Source: Pseudomonas denitrificans (nom. rej.) (GTDB lineage: Bacteria; Pseudomonadota; Gammaproteobacteria; Pseudomonadales; Pseudomonadaceae). From it: a stretch of DNA of 64,000 nt. Shown here one piece after another: positions 42,599 to 51,160 of this stretch. Where the stretch lies: contig NZ_CP043626.1 of the NCBI RefSeq assembly GCF_008807415.1, positions 1,364,001-1,428,000 on the forward strand, in the 5' to 3' direction. Every line of letters starts with the position of its first letter. Position 1 is the stretch's first letter. The notes under the pieces are model-generated. The model made no database searches. It saw nothing but the letters and a program-made list of their open reading frames with translations, and was not told the DNA's origin. A program made the position numbers and the translations under genes.

Positions 42599-43801
42599 TC
42601 AGGCCACGACAGGAATCATCGGGTCAGCCGCTGCCAATGCGGTGGCGCGATCGGCGGCCGGCGGGTAGATCCACACGGTGTTGATCTCGGTCTTGATCTT
42701 CTTGCCTTCCTCGCGCTGGAAACGCACCTGGCGGTCCCAGCCTTCGGTGAACAGCGCGCCCCAGGCTCCCAGGTCCAGGCAGGTTACGTACTTGGGCTGG
42801 CTGTAGGGGATCGGCGCTACGCCCAGCAGGTCGGCGGCGGCGTTGTTGCCGGCGGATCGGCCCAGGGCGATGGCGTGCTGGCAGGTCATCAGCGCGTAGT
42901 TGCCGACGTCGTCGGTGGCGGCGTAGGCGGTATCGCCAGTGGCGAATACCGCGTCCTGGCCGATCACCTGAAGGTTGCGGTCCACATGCAGGCGGCCCTG
43001 GCGGTCACGCTCGCCGGAAACCTGCTCGGTCAGCGAGCTGGCGCGTACGCCGGCGGTCCAGATCACCGTCTTCGCCTCGATGCGCTCGCCGCTGGAGAGG
43101 GTCACGCCGTTCTCGTCGATGGATTCCACCGAAGCCTTCAGGCGCCATTCCACGCCCAGTTCGGCGGAAGCCTCGGCCACCACGGACTGCGAGGTGACGC
43201 CCAGCGCGCCGCCAATCTCGGCGCCGCGATCGACCACGATGACGCGCACTTTTGCGTCCGCGCCCAGCACTTCGCGCAGTCGCGCCGGCATTTCAGCGGC
43301 GGTCTCGATGCCGGTGAAGCCGCCACCAGCGACGACTACGGTGTTGCGTGCTTCGGACTCCGGCAGCTGATGCAGCGCGCGGATGTGCGTTTCAAGGTGC
43401 ACGGCCTGGTCGATCTCGTCCACGTCGAAGGCATGCTCGATGCCCGGCAGGGCGGGGCGGGCGACCTTGCTGCCGCTGGCGAGGATCAGGCGGTCGAAGC
43501 CCAGGGTGGCGATCTCGCCATAGGCGTCGCGATAGTCCAGCTGGCGGCCGTCGACATCGATCTGCTCGGCGCTGCCCTGGATGAAGGTCACGCCCACGGC
43601 GCCGAACAGGTCGCCCAGCGGCGCGGCCATCTGGTGCACGTTCGGCTCGTAGAAGCGCGGACGGATGCGCAGTTCGGCCTGGGGCGCGAGGACCGCGACT
43701 TCGACGTCGCCGCGCTGATGCAGGTCGAGCAGACGGGTGGCGCTCAGGGCGCTCCACATACCCGCGAAACCGGTGCCGACGATCAGGATGCGTTGCTTCA
43801 T
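42599..43801 (-). CDS. NDH-2-like FAD-dependent NAD(P)H oxidoreductase
   Basis: A 400-residue pyridine-nucleotide-disulfide-type flavoprotein: FAD-binding GTGFAGMWSA at the N terminus, second Rossmann motif VVAGGGFTGIETAAE near residue 165, and the FAD-contact FATGDTAYA near 300. Similar to type II NADH dehydrogenases, which pass electrons to quinone at the inner face of the membrane, but it lacks an obvious C-terminal membrane helix. A long perfect dyad at 43888-43918 lies upstream, matching a site in front of the Rrf2 gene, so this enzyme is probably under Rrf2 control. Confidence 0.88.
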   Translation of the reverse strand: MKQRILIVGTGFAGMWSALSATRLLDLHQRGDVEVAVLAPQAELRIRPRFYEPNVHQMAAPLGDLFGAVGVTFIQGSAEQIDVDGRQLDYRDAYGEIATLGFDRLILASGSKVARPALPGIEHAFDVDEIDQAVHLETHIRALHQLPESEARNTVVVAGGGFTGIETAAEMPARLREVLGADAKVRVIVVDRGAEIGGALGVTSQSVVAEASAELGVEWRLKASVESIDENGVTLSSGERIEAKTVIWTAGVRASSLTEQVSGERDRQGRLHVDRNLQVIGQDAVFATGDTAYAATDDVGNYALMTCQHAIALGRSAGNNAAADLLGVAPIPYSQPKYVTCLDLGAWGALFTEGWDRQVRFQREEGKKIKTEINTVWIYPPAADRATALAAADPMIPVVA

Positions 43802-43887
43802 GGTGCTCTCCGACGAAAAGGATGAATCCAGGTTGTTGGGTTCCCGAGTGCCTGATATCGGAGCGGTTCGCTTCCCGGCTCGCCTCG

Positions 43888-43918
43888 GTTAACTACGACT
43901 ATATTGGTCGTAGTTAAC
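43888..43918. promoter_or_regulatory. Perfect 12-bp inverted repeat, candidate Rrf2 operator (site 1)
   Basis: Arms GTTAACTACGAC and GTCGTAGTTAAC flank a seven-base spacer TATATTG. The dyad is 87 bp upstream of the flavoprotein start and in the shared region with the Rrf2 gene. Its core recurs in weaker form at 44100-44120. Confidence 0.75.
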
Positions 43919-44099
43919 TGGTGCAACCGATTTCTGCTGCAAACTCCGACCGTTCGTCACGGGCGGGGCGGGAAAGAACCGCTTCTTCTGTTTATGCGGC
44001 GGACAGGAAAAAGAGTCGATAGCCCGCGTACCGCAGATGACAGCTCGTCAGAATGCATGCTTAAGTGCTTGCCGGATGCCCGACAGGGCTTGAGAATAG

Positions 44100-44120
44100 T
44101 GCGACTTATCTAGTCGGAGT
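44100..44120. promoter_or_regulatory. Candidate Rrf2 operator (site 2) at the Rrf2 gene
   Basis: TGCGACTTATCTAGTCGGAG followed by T. It matches 15 of 21 bases of site 1 (core CGACT...AGTCG / GGTCG) and overlaps the ribosome-binding region of the Rrf2 gene, so binding here would give autoregulation. Confidence 0.6.
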
Positions 44121-44125
44121 TTGTG

Positions 44126-44647
44126 ATGGCTTTGTACAGTGCAGGCGTGGAGTACGGTATTCACTGCCTGCTCTATTTGACAGACGAGAAGGGCGACAGC
44201 CGCGACTCCAGCGTGCGTGCGCTGGCGGAGCTGCAGGGCGTGCCCCAGGAGCTGCTCGCCAAGGTCTTCACCAAGCTGGCCAAGGCCGGGCTGGTGGCGG
44301 CCACCGAAGGCGTGCGCGGCGGCTTCCGCCTGGCGCGGCCGGCAGACGAAATCACCGTGCTGGATATCGTCAGGGCCATCGACGGCGACAAGCAGATCTT
44401 CGAGTGCCGCGACATCCGTGGGCGCTGCGCCGTGTTCGAAGGCTCGCCCCCGGAATGGGCGACCTGCGGCACCTGCTCGATCCACGCGGTCATGCTCACC
44501 GCGCAGAAACGCATGGAAGAAGCCTTGGCCCAGCACACCGTGCTCGACCTCGCGCGCCGCGTCGGACGCAAGGCTCCACCGGAGTTCAGCGAGGCCCTGG
44601 TGCGCTGGATGGACGGCCAGCGCGACGGTTCCAGCGCCGTCAGCTGA
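44126..44647 (+). CDS. Rrf2-family (probable Fe-S) transcriptional regulator
   Basis: A 173-residue regulator from ATG 44126 (GGAG six bases upstream). Winged helix in residues 1-80; the wing contains RGGFRLARP. Four cysteines, Cys94, Cys101, Cys114 and Cys117 (ECRDIRGRC and CGTC), sit where IscR, NsrR and RsrR hold their clusters, although the spacing differs from all three. It may therefore sense redox state, nitric oxide or iron through an Fe-S cluster. The two matching dyads around it point to control of itself and the divergent flavoprotein. Confidence 0.9.
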   Translation: MALYSAGVEYGIHCLLYLTDEKGDSRDSSVRALAELQGVPQELLAKVFTKLAKAGLVAATEGVRGGFRLARPADEITVLDIVRAIDGDKQIFECRDIRGRCAVFEGSPPEWATCGTCSIHAVMLTAQKRMEEALAQHTVLDLARRVGRKAPPEFSEALVRWMDGQRDGSSAVS

Positions 44648-44658
44648 CCTGGAGCGCC

Positions 44659-45279
44659 CTAGCGCGCATCACCGCCGCGCGGCTTGTAGAAGACGAACTC
44701 GTCGGTCTCTGCCGTGCGGATGTATTCCTTCGCCCATCCAGGCGAGGCGTGGCGGTCGTGGAAGTACATGGCGCCGCGCGTGCGGTCGCTGAGCTGCTGG
44801 TTCAGGGCCCGGCGGGCAATTTCCTTGGCGATGTCGTAGCGGTTCTTCTCTTCCACCTGGTCGGATCGGCCGTCGCACCACCAGGAGAACTGGCAGTGCT
44901 TCTGCGCCTGGCCCTGCTTGACCACGCCGCACACGGTGTCGGGGAAGCCCCCATGGCCCATGCGGTTGAGCACCACATTGGCCACTGCCTCCATGTCCGC
45001 CTTGCCGCCGCCCTTGGCTTCCCAGTAGATGGTCCGCGACAGGCAGGTGATGGCGTCGTCCAGCGGCGCCTTGCCGGCCGGGTCCAGCGCCTTGACCTCG
45101 GATTTGCTGATGGGCGCCGGGCTGGTTACTGCCGTCGCCGGGTGGGCGACCTGCTGTTCCAGCACTTCGGCCTTGTTCACCGCGGCCTGGGCTTTCTCGT
45201 CGGTGGAGGTGCTGATGGAGGCGGCGAAGGAAGAGGGCGCCCACAGGGTGAGCAGCAACAACGGAAGAAGGCGGCACAT
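44659..45279 (-). CDS. SleB-type cell wall hydrolase (Hydrolase_2)
   Basis: A 206-residue exported protein with signal peptide MCRLLPLLLLTLWAPSSFA. The C-terminal Hydrolase_2 domain (about 75-200) has RTIYWEAKGG with the catalytic Glu and VANVVLNRM, as in the spore-cortex-lytic SleB family. In non-spore-formers these enzymes are thought to cleave peptidoglycan, likely as lytic transglycosylases. Convergent with the Rrf2 gene. Confidence 0.9.
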   Translation of the reverse strand: MCRLLPLLLLTLWAPSSFAASISTSTDEKAQAAVNKAEVLEQQVAHPATAVTSPAPISKSEVKALDPAGKAPLDDAITCLSRTIYWEAKGGGKADMEAVANVVLNRMGHGGFPDTVCGVVKQGQAQKHCQFSWWCDGRSDQVEEKNRYDIAKEIARRALNQQLSDRTRGAMYFHDRHASPGWAKEYIRTAETDEFVFYKPRGGDAR

Positions 45280-45481
45280 GTTCGAACCTACCTGCGCGGC
45301 GAAATCAGTCTGGTCGTTGTGCGAATCCTGCGAAGCAGTCGCGCAACGACACTCTTCAGGCCGCCTCCCTCCGTCTTGAAGTGGCGAGGCGACTGCGCCT
45401 GGTCGTTGTGACTGGGCTGCGCGGAATTAGATTCAACTTTCCAGCCAGACGGTAGCCGCCGTAGCCCACGAGTGACGGGAC

Positions 45482-46276
45482 CTAGGGCACATGGCGCTGA
45501 AGGAATTCGTCTACCGCCTGCAGTACCGCCGGCTGTTGCTCGCGGTGCGGAACGTGGCCGCAATCGGGCAGCAGCCTGAGCATCGTCGGTACGCCGGGGA
45601 CCGAGGTGAAACGCTCCGGGTGTGCGGCCGAGCCGTACTCGTCCTGCTCGCCGTGCAGGCTGAGGATCGGGCACTTCACCTGCGCCAGTTCCGCATCCAG
45701 GTTCCAGTCGCTGAAGTCGTCGGACAGCCAGGTATCGACCCAGGCGCGCAGCACCCAGAAGGCCTTGTCGCCGTGGTACTTCTGCAGGCGCTCCAGCTGC
45801 CCTTCGCGGGCGAACTCCACCTCGGCGGCGCGGATGCCGTCGCGGGTCTGGTGCTCGACGAAAGCCTGGGCCGACTCGGTGATCAGCGCCGCGCACGCCT
45901 GCGGATGCTGTACCACACAGGCCACCGCCATGGCGCCACCGACGCTGTGGCCGAACACCACGCAACGTTCGAAGCCGAAGTGCTGTTGCAGCAGGGGGAA
46001 GAAACTGCGCGCCTCGTCGTCGATGAAGTCCAGCGGCAGGCCGCCGGGATAGCGCTCGGAGCGGCCGAACCCGAGGCGGTCGTAGGCGATCACCTGGCGA
46101 CCGGTGCTGCGCGCGAGCTGCTCCGGGAAATCGCGCCACAACGTCACGCAGCCCAGCGAGTCATGCAGCAGCAGGATCGGCTCGCCGAGGGTTTCGGCGG
46201 GCGTCCAGTCCTGGGCGAACAGCTGGCCCTTCTCGCTGCTGATCCAGTGCTCCCGGGTGATGACGGGCAACGACAT
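45482..46276 (-). CDS. Alpha/beta hydrolase
   Basis: A 264-residue serine hydrolase: nucleophile GHSVGG, oxyanion-region LHDSLG, Asp in HGEQDEY and His in CGHVPHRE. No signal peptide, so cytoplasmic. Resembles esterases/lactonases of the Hydrolase_6 group; substrate unknown. It is divergent from the GlxA-type regulator at 46357 and is probably its target. Confidence 0.9.
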   Translation of the reverse strand: MSLPVITREHWISSEKGQLFAQDWTPAETLGEPILLLHDSLGCVTLWRDFPEQLARSTGRQVIAYDRLGFGRSERYPGGLPLDFIDDEARSFFPLLQQHFGFERCVVFGHSVGGAMAVACVVQHPQACAALITESAQAFVEHQTRDGIRAAEVEFAREGQLERLQKYHGDKAFWVLRAWVDTWLSDDFSDWNLDAELAQVKCPILSLHGEQDEYGSAAHPERFTSVPGVPTMLRLLPDCGHVPHREQQPAVLQAVDEFLQRHVP

Positions 46277-46356
46277 GACACTCTCCTGTACTGACTCGCG
46301 GTGGGTTCGGTCATAGTATTCCCGCCAGGTGCTCGAGGCGATGTTCAGACGGGCGT

Positions 46357-47340
46357 ATGCATAGTCCGATCGGGCCAGGAGGGTATTTGAAACAGGTGGC
46401 GATTCTGGCCTATGACGGCTGTTGGGCGATGGGGTTGTTTTCGGCGGCGGACTTTTTCCGCATTGCAGCTTTGCTGGAGCAGCACCTGGGCGTGGAGCCG
46501 TCCTTCTCGGTGCGCGTGGTCTCTGTCGATGGCGCGCCGGTGTGCGCGGCAGGCGGTCACGTCATCACGGCGGAGGTTGCGCTGGCGGATGTCGAGGCCG
46601 CCTCGCTGATCGTCCTGCCGGCCATCGAAGGGCCGCGTCTGGCCGGCTTCGAGGCGGATGTGCGGGTGCTGGCCTGGCTGGGCCAGCGCATCGACGCTGG
46701 CGCGCGGGTGCTGGCGTTGACCACGGGCGCTGCCTGGCTGGCAGCCAGCGGGCGCCTCGATGGCGGCCTGCTCGCCACGCATTGGGCCTTCGTCCGGCAA
46801 CTGGGCAAGCGCTATCCGGCATGCCGCTTCGTGGCGCGTGAGTCCTTCCTGCAGGAGGGCGGGCTCTACAGCACCGGATCGCTCAATGGTTGCTTCGATG
46901 CGTTGCTGGATATTCTCGCCCGCGATTGCGGTGACCGCTTTGCCCAGCTCTGCGCCACCCACTTGCTGGTCGCCGACCCACACCGCCTCGGACCGATCCT
47001 GCCGGGCCATCGCAACCATTGCGACGACGCTGTGCTGCGGGTGCAGGACTGGATCGAAAGCCACCACGCCGAACCGCTGACCATCGAGCGCATGGCGCGC
47101 CAGGCCGGGGTCAGCGAGCGCACCTTCAAGCGCCGTTTCAGCGAAGCGACGAAGCTGCCACCCAATCTCTATCTGCAGCAGGTGCGCATCGACAAGGCGA
47201 AGAAGCTGCTGCTGGCGACCCAGTTGTCGGTGCGCGAAATCGCCGCCGAGGTCGGCTACGAGAACGTCAGTTTCTTCGTCCGTCTGTTCAAGGCGCGGGT
47301 CGGAACCACCCCGGCGCGCTGGCGTGAAGGTGCTTCCTGA
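46357..47340 (+). CDS. GlxA-family transcriptional regulator (DJ-1/PfpI + AraC HTH)
   Basis: A 327-residue regulator. DJ-1/PfpI-like domain from about residue 12 (VAILAYDGCWAMGLFSAADF) to 200; AraC helix-turn-helix from about 230 (MARQAGVSERTFKRRFSEAT, EVGYENVSFFVRLFKARVG). It probably controls the divergent alpha/beta hydrolase gene. The start at ATG 46357 lacks a strong ribosome-binding site. Confidence 0.9.
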   Translation: MHSPIGPGGYLKQVAILAYDGCWAMGLFSAADFFRIAALLEQHLGVEPSFSVRVVSVDGAPVCAAGGHVITAEVALADVEAASLIVLPAIEGPRLAGFEADVRVLAWLGQRIDAGARVLALTTGAAWLAASGRLDGGLLATHWAFVRQLGKRYPACRFVARESFLQEGGLYSTGSLNGCFDALLDILARDCGDRFAQLCATHLLVADPHRLGPILPGHRNHCDDAVLRVQDWIESHHAEPLTIERMARQAGVSERTFKRRFSEATKLPPNLYLQQVRIDKAKKLLLATQLSVREIAAEVGYENVSFFVRLFKARVGTTPARWREGAS

Positions 47341-47696
47341 AGGCTGCTAAGGAAACCTTAAGGCAGCTCGGCGATGATGACGACTCGCGGCCGGTAGTTG
47401 TCCCGGGCAGTGCTCACACCGGGTCCGGCCGCTTTTTTTGAATTGAAGAGGAGTCCTGCCTTGGACACTTGCCCTGGTCGATTGCGACAGGTCTGAACAG
47501 CGAGCCGTCCGGCAGAACCCTGCCACTGTCTCGCTGCGTTGCGGACAGTGGCGCGACGCATCCCGCCACGGGATGACGTCGCACCATTCCCCTGCGGGGC
47601 CGGTCCGGCCCTTCGCTCCCTAGCAATCCATCACCCGAATGCGCGCCGGCGTCGCCCGGCGCATGGAGCGGCCGCGCGTCGCGAACGAGGTGGAAC
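47341..47696 (+). other. Long structured region upstream of mgtC (356 bp)
   Basis: No gene is visible here. It begins with a hairpin (GCTGCTAAGGAAACCTTA, then AAGGCAGC), continues with a strong terminator (47387-47439), a possible 11-residue leader frame (TTG 47461 after AGAGGAG, stop by 47496) and several GC stem-loops, including one ending just before the mgtC start. Genes for MgtC in other bacteria are controlled through their leaders, so this could be a regulatory leader; it could equally be the terminator of the upstream gene plus a GC-rich promoter. Confidence 0.4.
47387..47439 (+). terminator. Strong rho-independent terminator
   Basis: GCGGCCGG pairs with CCGGCCGC, with an inner CCCGG / CCGGG helix, followed by seven T residues (47433-47439). 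It lies 47 bp after the GlxA-type regulator and 258 bp before mgtC. Confidence 0.85.
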
Positions 47697-48401
47697 ATGG
47701 ATTGGAAAATCTTCCTGCTGCGGGTCGCCGCGGCACTCATTCTGGGCGCCCTGATCGGCGCCGAACGCCAACTGCGCCAGCGCCTCACCGGCCTGCGCAC
47801 CAACGCGCTGGTCAGCACCGGTGCCTGCCTGTTCGTGCTGATGACCCAGGCCATGCCGGGGCTATCCGCCGATGCGCCGCGTATCGCTGCGTACGTGGTG
47901 TCGGGGATCGGCTTCCTCGGTGGTGGCGTGATCATGCGCGATGGCCTCAACGTGCGTGGCCTGAACACTGCCGCCACGCTCTGGTGCACCGCTGCCATCG
48001 GCGTGCTGTGCAGCATGGGGCTGTTGCTGGAAGCTGCGCTGGGCAGCGTGGTGGTGCTCTGCGCCAACATCCTGCTGCGTGACATCGCCCAGCGCATCAA
48101 TCACCAGGACGTGCTGCCGGCCAGCGAGGCGGAGCAGCGTTATGGCGTCGCCATCATCTGCCGCGCCGAAGACGAGATCCAGGTGCGCAGCCTGATGCTG
48201 CACAGCCTGGACAGCAGCGAACTGCGCCTGCAATCGCTGCACAGCGAGGACCAGGCCAACCCGGCGAAACTGGAAGTGCGCGCCGAACTGCTCGGCGGCC
48301 ATGGCGCCACCGGCCAGCTGGAACGCATGGTCAGCCGCATCAGCCTGGAGAAGGGCGTCAGCTCGGTACGCTGGCAGCTGTTCGAGCTGGCCAGCGATTG
48401 A
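47697..48401 (+). CDS. mgtC: MgtC/SapB-family inner membrane protein
   Basis: A 234-residue protein from ATG 47697 (GAGGTGG upstream). The N-terminal MgtC membrane domain (about 1-140) has the signature GALIGAERQLRQRLTGLRTN and GIGFLGGGVIMRDG; a soluble ACT-like C-terminal domain follows (about 145-230). MgtC proteins limit the F-type ATPase or affect membrane potential and are needed for growth in low magnesium and inside macrophages; that function is known in other bacteria, including P. aeruginosa. Confidence 0.93.
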   Translation: MDWKIFLLRVAAALILGALIGAERQLRQRLTGLRTNALVSTGACLFVLMTQAMPGLSADAPRIAAYVVSGIGFLGGGVIMRDGLNVRGLNTAATLWCTAAIGVLCSMGLLLEAALGSVVVLCANILLRDIAQRINHQDVLPASEAEQRYGVAIICRAEDEIQVRSLMLHSLDSSELRLQSLHSEDQANPAKLEVRAELLGGHGATGQLERMVSRISLEKGVSSVRWQLFELASD

Positions 48402-48428
48402 TAGTCCACGCGCGCTCCTGGGCTCTTC

Positions 48429-48509
48429 GTAGGATGGGTGGAGCGCAGCGATACCCATGCTGCTGGTGTAATGCGTTGATGGGAATCGCTGCGCTCCACG
48501 CCATCCTAC
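48429..48509. repeat. GTAGGATGG...CCATCCTAC palindromic repeat, second copy
   Basis: Starts GTAGGATGGGTGGAGCGCAG and ends GCGCTCCACGCCATCCTAC. Closely related to 42411-42499; it lies between convergent mgtC and hydrolase genes. Confidence 0.75.
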
Positions 48510-48524
48510 AAGGGCTCGCAGCTC

Positions 48525-49610
48525 TCAGCTCTCGCGGGCGGTGCGGCAGCCGCAGCGCGGTGCGGGTGCGCGGGCTTCCTCGGCCACCACACCGCGCCAC
48601 CAGCGCTCGCCCTGGTGCGGCGCTTCGATGTCGATGCGCTCGCCCATCATCGGGGTGGTAACTGCCAGCCCGCGCTCGCCGGCGATTTCCAGCACGCGCT
48701 CGAAGGGCTCGTACCAGGCGTGCATGGCCAGGTCGAAGGTGCCATTGTGGATCGGCAGCAGCCAGCGGCCGTTGAGGTCCTGGTGCGCCTGCACGGTCTG
48801 CTGCGGGTGCATGTGCACGTAGGGCCAGTGTTCGTTGTAGGCGCCGGTTTCCATCAGCGTCAGGTCGAAGTGACCGAAGCGCCGGCCGATCTCGGCGAAG
48901 CCGTCGAAGTAACCGGTGTCGCCGCTGAAGAAGACGCGCAGGCTGTCGTCCTCGATCACCCAGGAGCACCACAGGGTGCGGTTGCCGTCGCGCACGCCAC
49001 GGCCGGAGAAATGCTGCGCCGGGGTGGCGGTCATGCACAGGCCGTCCACCGTGGTGCTCTGCCACCAGTCCAGCTGGCGGATTTTCTCTGCCGGCACGCC
49101 CCAGTCGAGCAGGCGGTCGCCGACGCCCAGCGGGGTGAGGAAGACTTCCGCGCGCTCGGCCAGTACGGCGATGGTCGCGCGGTCGAGGTGATCGTAGTGG
49201 TCGTGGGAGAGGATCACGCCGCGGATCGGCGGCAGGTCCTGCAGGGCAATCGGCGGCGCGTGGAAGCGCTTGGGCCCGGCAAAGCTGAAGGGCGAGGCGC
49301 GTTCGGAGAACACCGGGTCGGTCAGCCACCAGCCACCGCGCAGCTTGAGCAGCAGGGTGGAGTGGCCGAGGCGGTAGAGGCTGCGGTCGGGCGCCTGCTC
49401 CAGCTCTTCACGGCTCAGCGCGCGCACCGGCACCGGGGCTCGCGGCACGGTGTTCTTCGGCTTGTTGAACAGCAGATCCCAGAGCACCTTCGCGCCCGGT
49501 TCGGGCATCTCGGCCGGGCGTGCCTTGAGGTTGCGGAATCTCCCGGCGATGTATTGCGGCGAGTGGCTGTAGTCGTCGATGGGCGCGCGTTGCAGTGGGA
49601 GGCGGGGCAA
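48525..49610 (-). CDS. MBL-fold metallo-hydrolase (UlaG / NAPE-PLD-like)
   Basis: A 361-residue metallo-beta-lactamase-fold hydrolase with the zinc motif SHDHYDHLD, a second His in PAQHFSGRG, Asp in FSGDTGYFDG and a late His (LPIHNGTFD). Closest to the NAPE-hydrolysing phospholipase D / UlaG branch, which acts on phosphodiesters or lactones. Probably cytoplasmic; no signal peptide is seen. The substrate is unknown. Confidence 0.9.
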   Translation of the reverse strand: MPRLPLQRAPIDDYSHSPQYIAGRFRNLKARPAEMPEPGAKVLWDLLFNKPKNTVPRAPVPVRALSREELEQAPDRSLYRLGHSTLLLKLRGGWWLTDPVFSERASPFSFAGPKRFHAPPIALQDLPPIRGVILSHDHYDHLDRATIAVLAERAEVFLTPLGVGDRLLDWGVPAEKIRQLDWWQSTTVDGLCMTATPAQHFSGRGVRDGNRTLWCSWVIEDDSLRVFFSGDTGYFDGFAEIGRRFGHFDLTLMETGAYNEHWPYVHMHPQQTVQAHQDLNGRWLLPIHNGTFDLAMHAWYEPFERVLEIAGERGLAVTTPMMGERIDIEAPHQGERWWRGVVAEEARAPAPRCGCRTARES

Positions 49611-49733
49611 GGCACTGATCCTCAGTGGCGGAATGCGTCAGGGAAGCACGCTACAGGTTCCGCCGCCAGGGAGCATTACCGGCATTTTGATTCAGAACAT
49701 CACCGTTATCGATGAAAGCGCGCCGGGGTTTCC

Positions 49734-49890
49734 CTGTAGGAGCTGGCCATGCCTGCGACATTTCTTGCGCCGGACCGTCACGGACGCCTGGAGCCGCGCC
49801 GTCAGTTGATCGGCCCTGCGAGCGGACATTCGCGGCGCCTGGTGGGCGCATACCTTGTCCGCGTATCGCGGGCGTGGTCCGCTCCTGCAG
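49734..49890. repeat. REP-type inverted pair
   Basis: CTGTAGGAGCTGGCCATGCC at the left and the inverted GGCGTGGTCCGCTCCTGCA at the right, about 110 bp apart. It lies between the hydrolase and beta-lactamase genes. Confidence 0.7.
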
Positions 49891-49905
49891 GGCACGCCGG
49901 GCGGC

Positions 49906-51048
49906 TCAGTTGAGCTTCGACAGGATGTCCCAGGCCAGCTTCACCCGCACCTCGTTGGGGTAGTTGCGGTTGGCGAGGATGACGATGCCGCGCTGCTTCG
50001 ATGGGACGAAAGCCACGTAGGCGCCGAATCCACCGGTAGCGCCGGTCTTGTTCACCCAGACCTCCTGCTGCGGCGGCAACGGTTTGCGCAGCGCCGTTAC
50101 CGGCTGGCTTTGCAGCACCATGCTGCTGCCGTTGTACTGCTGCAGTTCGGCGAGCTTGGGCGGGTAGGCGTACTGCTCCCAGATCAGGTCCTGGGTCATC
50201 GGGCCGACCTGGTAGTGGCCGGTGCGGGTGGCATCCACCGCCGCCCGCAGCTTGTCGCCGAGCTTCACCTCGCCCAGCTGCACCTGGACGAAACGCAGCA
50301 GGTCGCGGCTGCTGGATTTCACCCCATAGGCCTCGTCGGCGATCTGGTCGGGGTTCACCCGCACCGGGGCGTCATCCTTGTCGTAGCCCTGGGCGTAGAT
50401 GGCCTGGCGGGTCACCGGCACGTCGATGTGGGTATTGCTCAGGCCCAGCGGCGCGAAGACGTTGCGTTGCATCGCGGTCTTGAACGGCACGTCGAGCGCC
50501 CGCGCGGTGACGATGCCGAGCAGGGCGATGCTGGGGTTGGCGTAGCTGCGCTGGGTGCCGGCGGGGTACTGCGGCTGCCAGTTCCTGTAGTAGTCGGTGA
50601 GCTGCTGGGGCGTCTTCACCTCGTCGGGCAGTTGCAGCGGGAAGCCGCCGGCAGTGTGGGTGGCGAGCTGGATCAGCGTCACCTTGTCCAGCGCACTGCC
50701 GCGCAGTTCCTTCAGGTAGCGTGTCGGGCTGTCCTGCAGCTTGAGCTTGCCCGCGGCCTGGGCGAAACCGGCGAGGGTGGCGGTGAAGGTCTTGCTCACC
50801 GAACCGATCTCGAACAGCGTGTCGCTGCTCACCGGTTGCTTGTTCTCCTTCGACGCCACGCCGAAGTTGTAGAAGCGCTGCTCGCCGTGATCGGTGACGC
50901 CGATGGCGAGGCCGGCGATGTTCTGCTCGCGCATGACCTGCTGGGCGAGCTTGTTCACCTTGGCATCGAAATCCGGCGGGGCGGCCTGGGCGAGACTGGC
51001 GACGAGCAGGGAGGTGAGGCTGAGTACGAGCGGGGCGGTCCGGTGCAT
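49906..51048 (-). CDS. Class C (AmpC-type) beta-lactamase
   Basis: A 380-residue enzyme from ATG 51048 (AGGAAG upstream). Signal peptide ends near LAQA|AP. The class C motifs are all present: active-site Ser83-Val-Ser-Lys86 (SVSK), YAN (RSYANPS, equivalent to Tyr150-x-Asn152) and KTG (NKTGATGGFGAY). It should hydrolyse cephalosporins in the periplasm. Unlike P. aeruginosa ampC, no ampR gene is divergent next to it; the neighbour is an RlmN paralogue. Confidence 0.94.
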   Translation of the reverse strand: MHRTAPLVLSLTSLLVASLAQAAPPDFDAKVNKLAQQVMREQNIAGLAIGVTDHGEQRFYNFGVASKENKQPVSSDTLFEIGSVSKTFTATLAGFAQAAGKLKLQDSPTRYLKELRGSALDKVTLIQLATHTAGGFPLQLPDEVKTPQQLTDYYRNWQPQYPAGTQRSYANPSIALLGIVTARALDVPFKTAMQRNVFAPLGLSNTHIDVPVTRQAIYAQGYDKDDAPVRVNPDQIADEAYGVKSSSRDLLRFVQVQLGEVKLGDKLRAAVDATRTGHYQVGPMTQDLIWEQYAYPPKLAELQQYNGSSMVLQSQPVTALRKPLPPQQEVWVNKTGATGGFGAYVAFVPSKQRGIVILANRNYPNEVRVKLAWDILSKLN

Positions 51049-51160
51049 GACGACTTCCTGGGCAGTGCAATGGGCTGACCCTAGCATCGCTGCGGCCAGG
51101 TCTCCAGCCAGACCGGTAGCGCTACGCCGGCGCCCACGGCAGTGGTAGGATTCGCGCCCC

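Noticed and set aside
47461..47496. Short leader peptide upstream of mgtC (TTG start)
   Set aside because: Only an 11-residue frame with a TTG start and no conserved features; mentioned under the leader region but not called as a gene.
47539..47754. 71-residue frame overlapping the mgtC start
   Set aside because: Arg/Pro-rich composition, no ribosome-binding site, overlaps mgtC in another frame.
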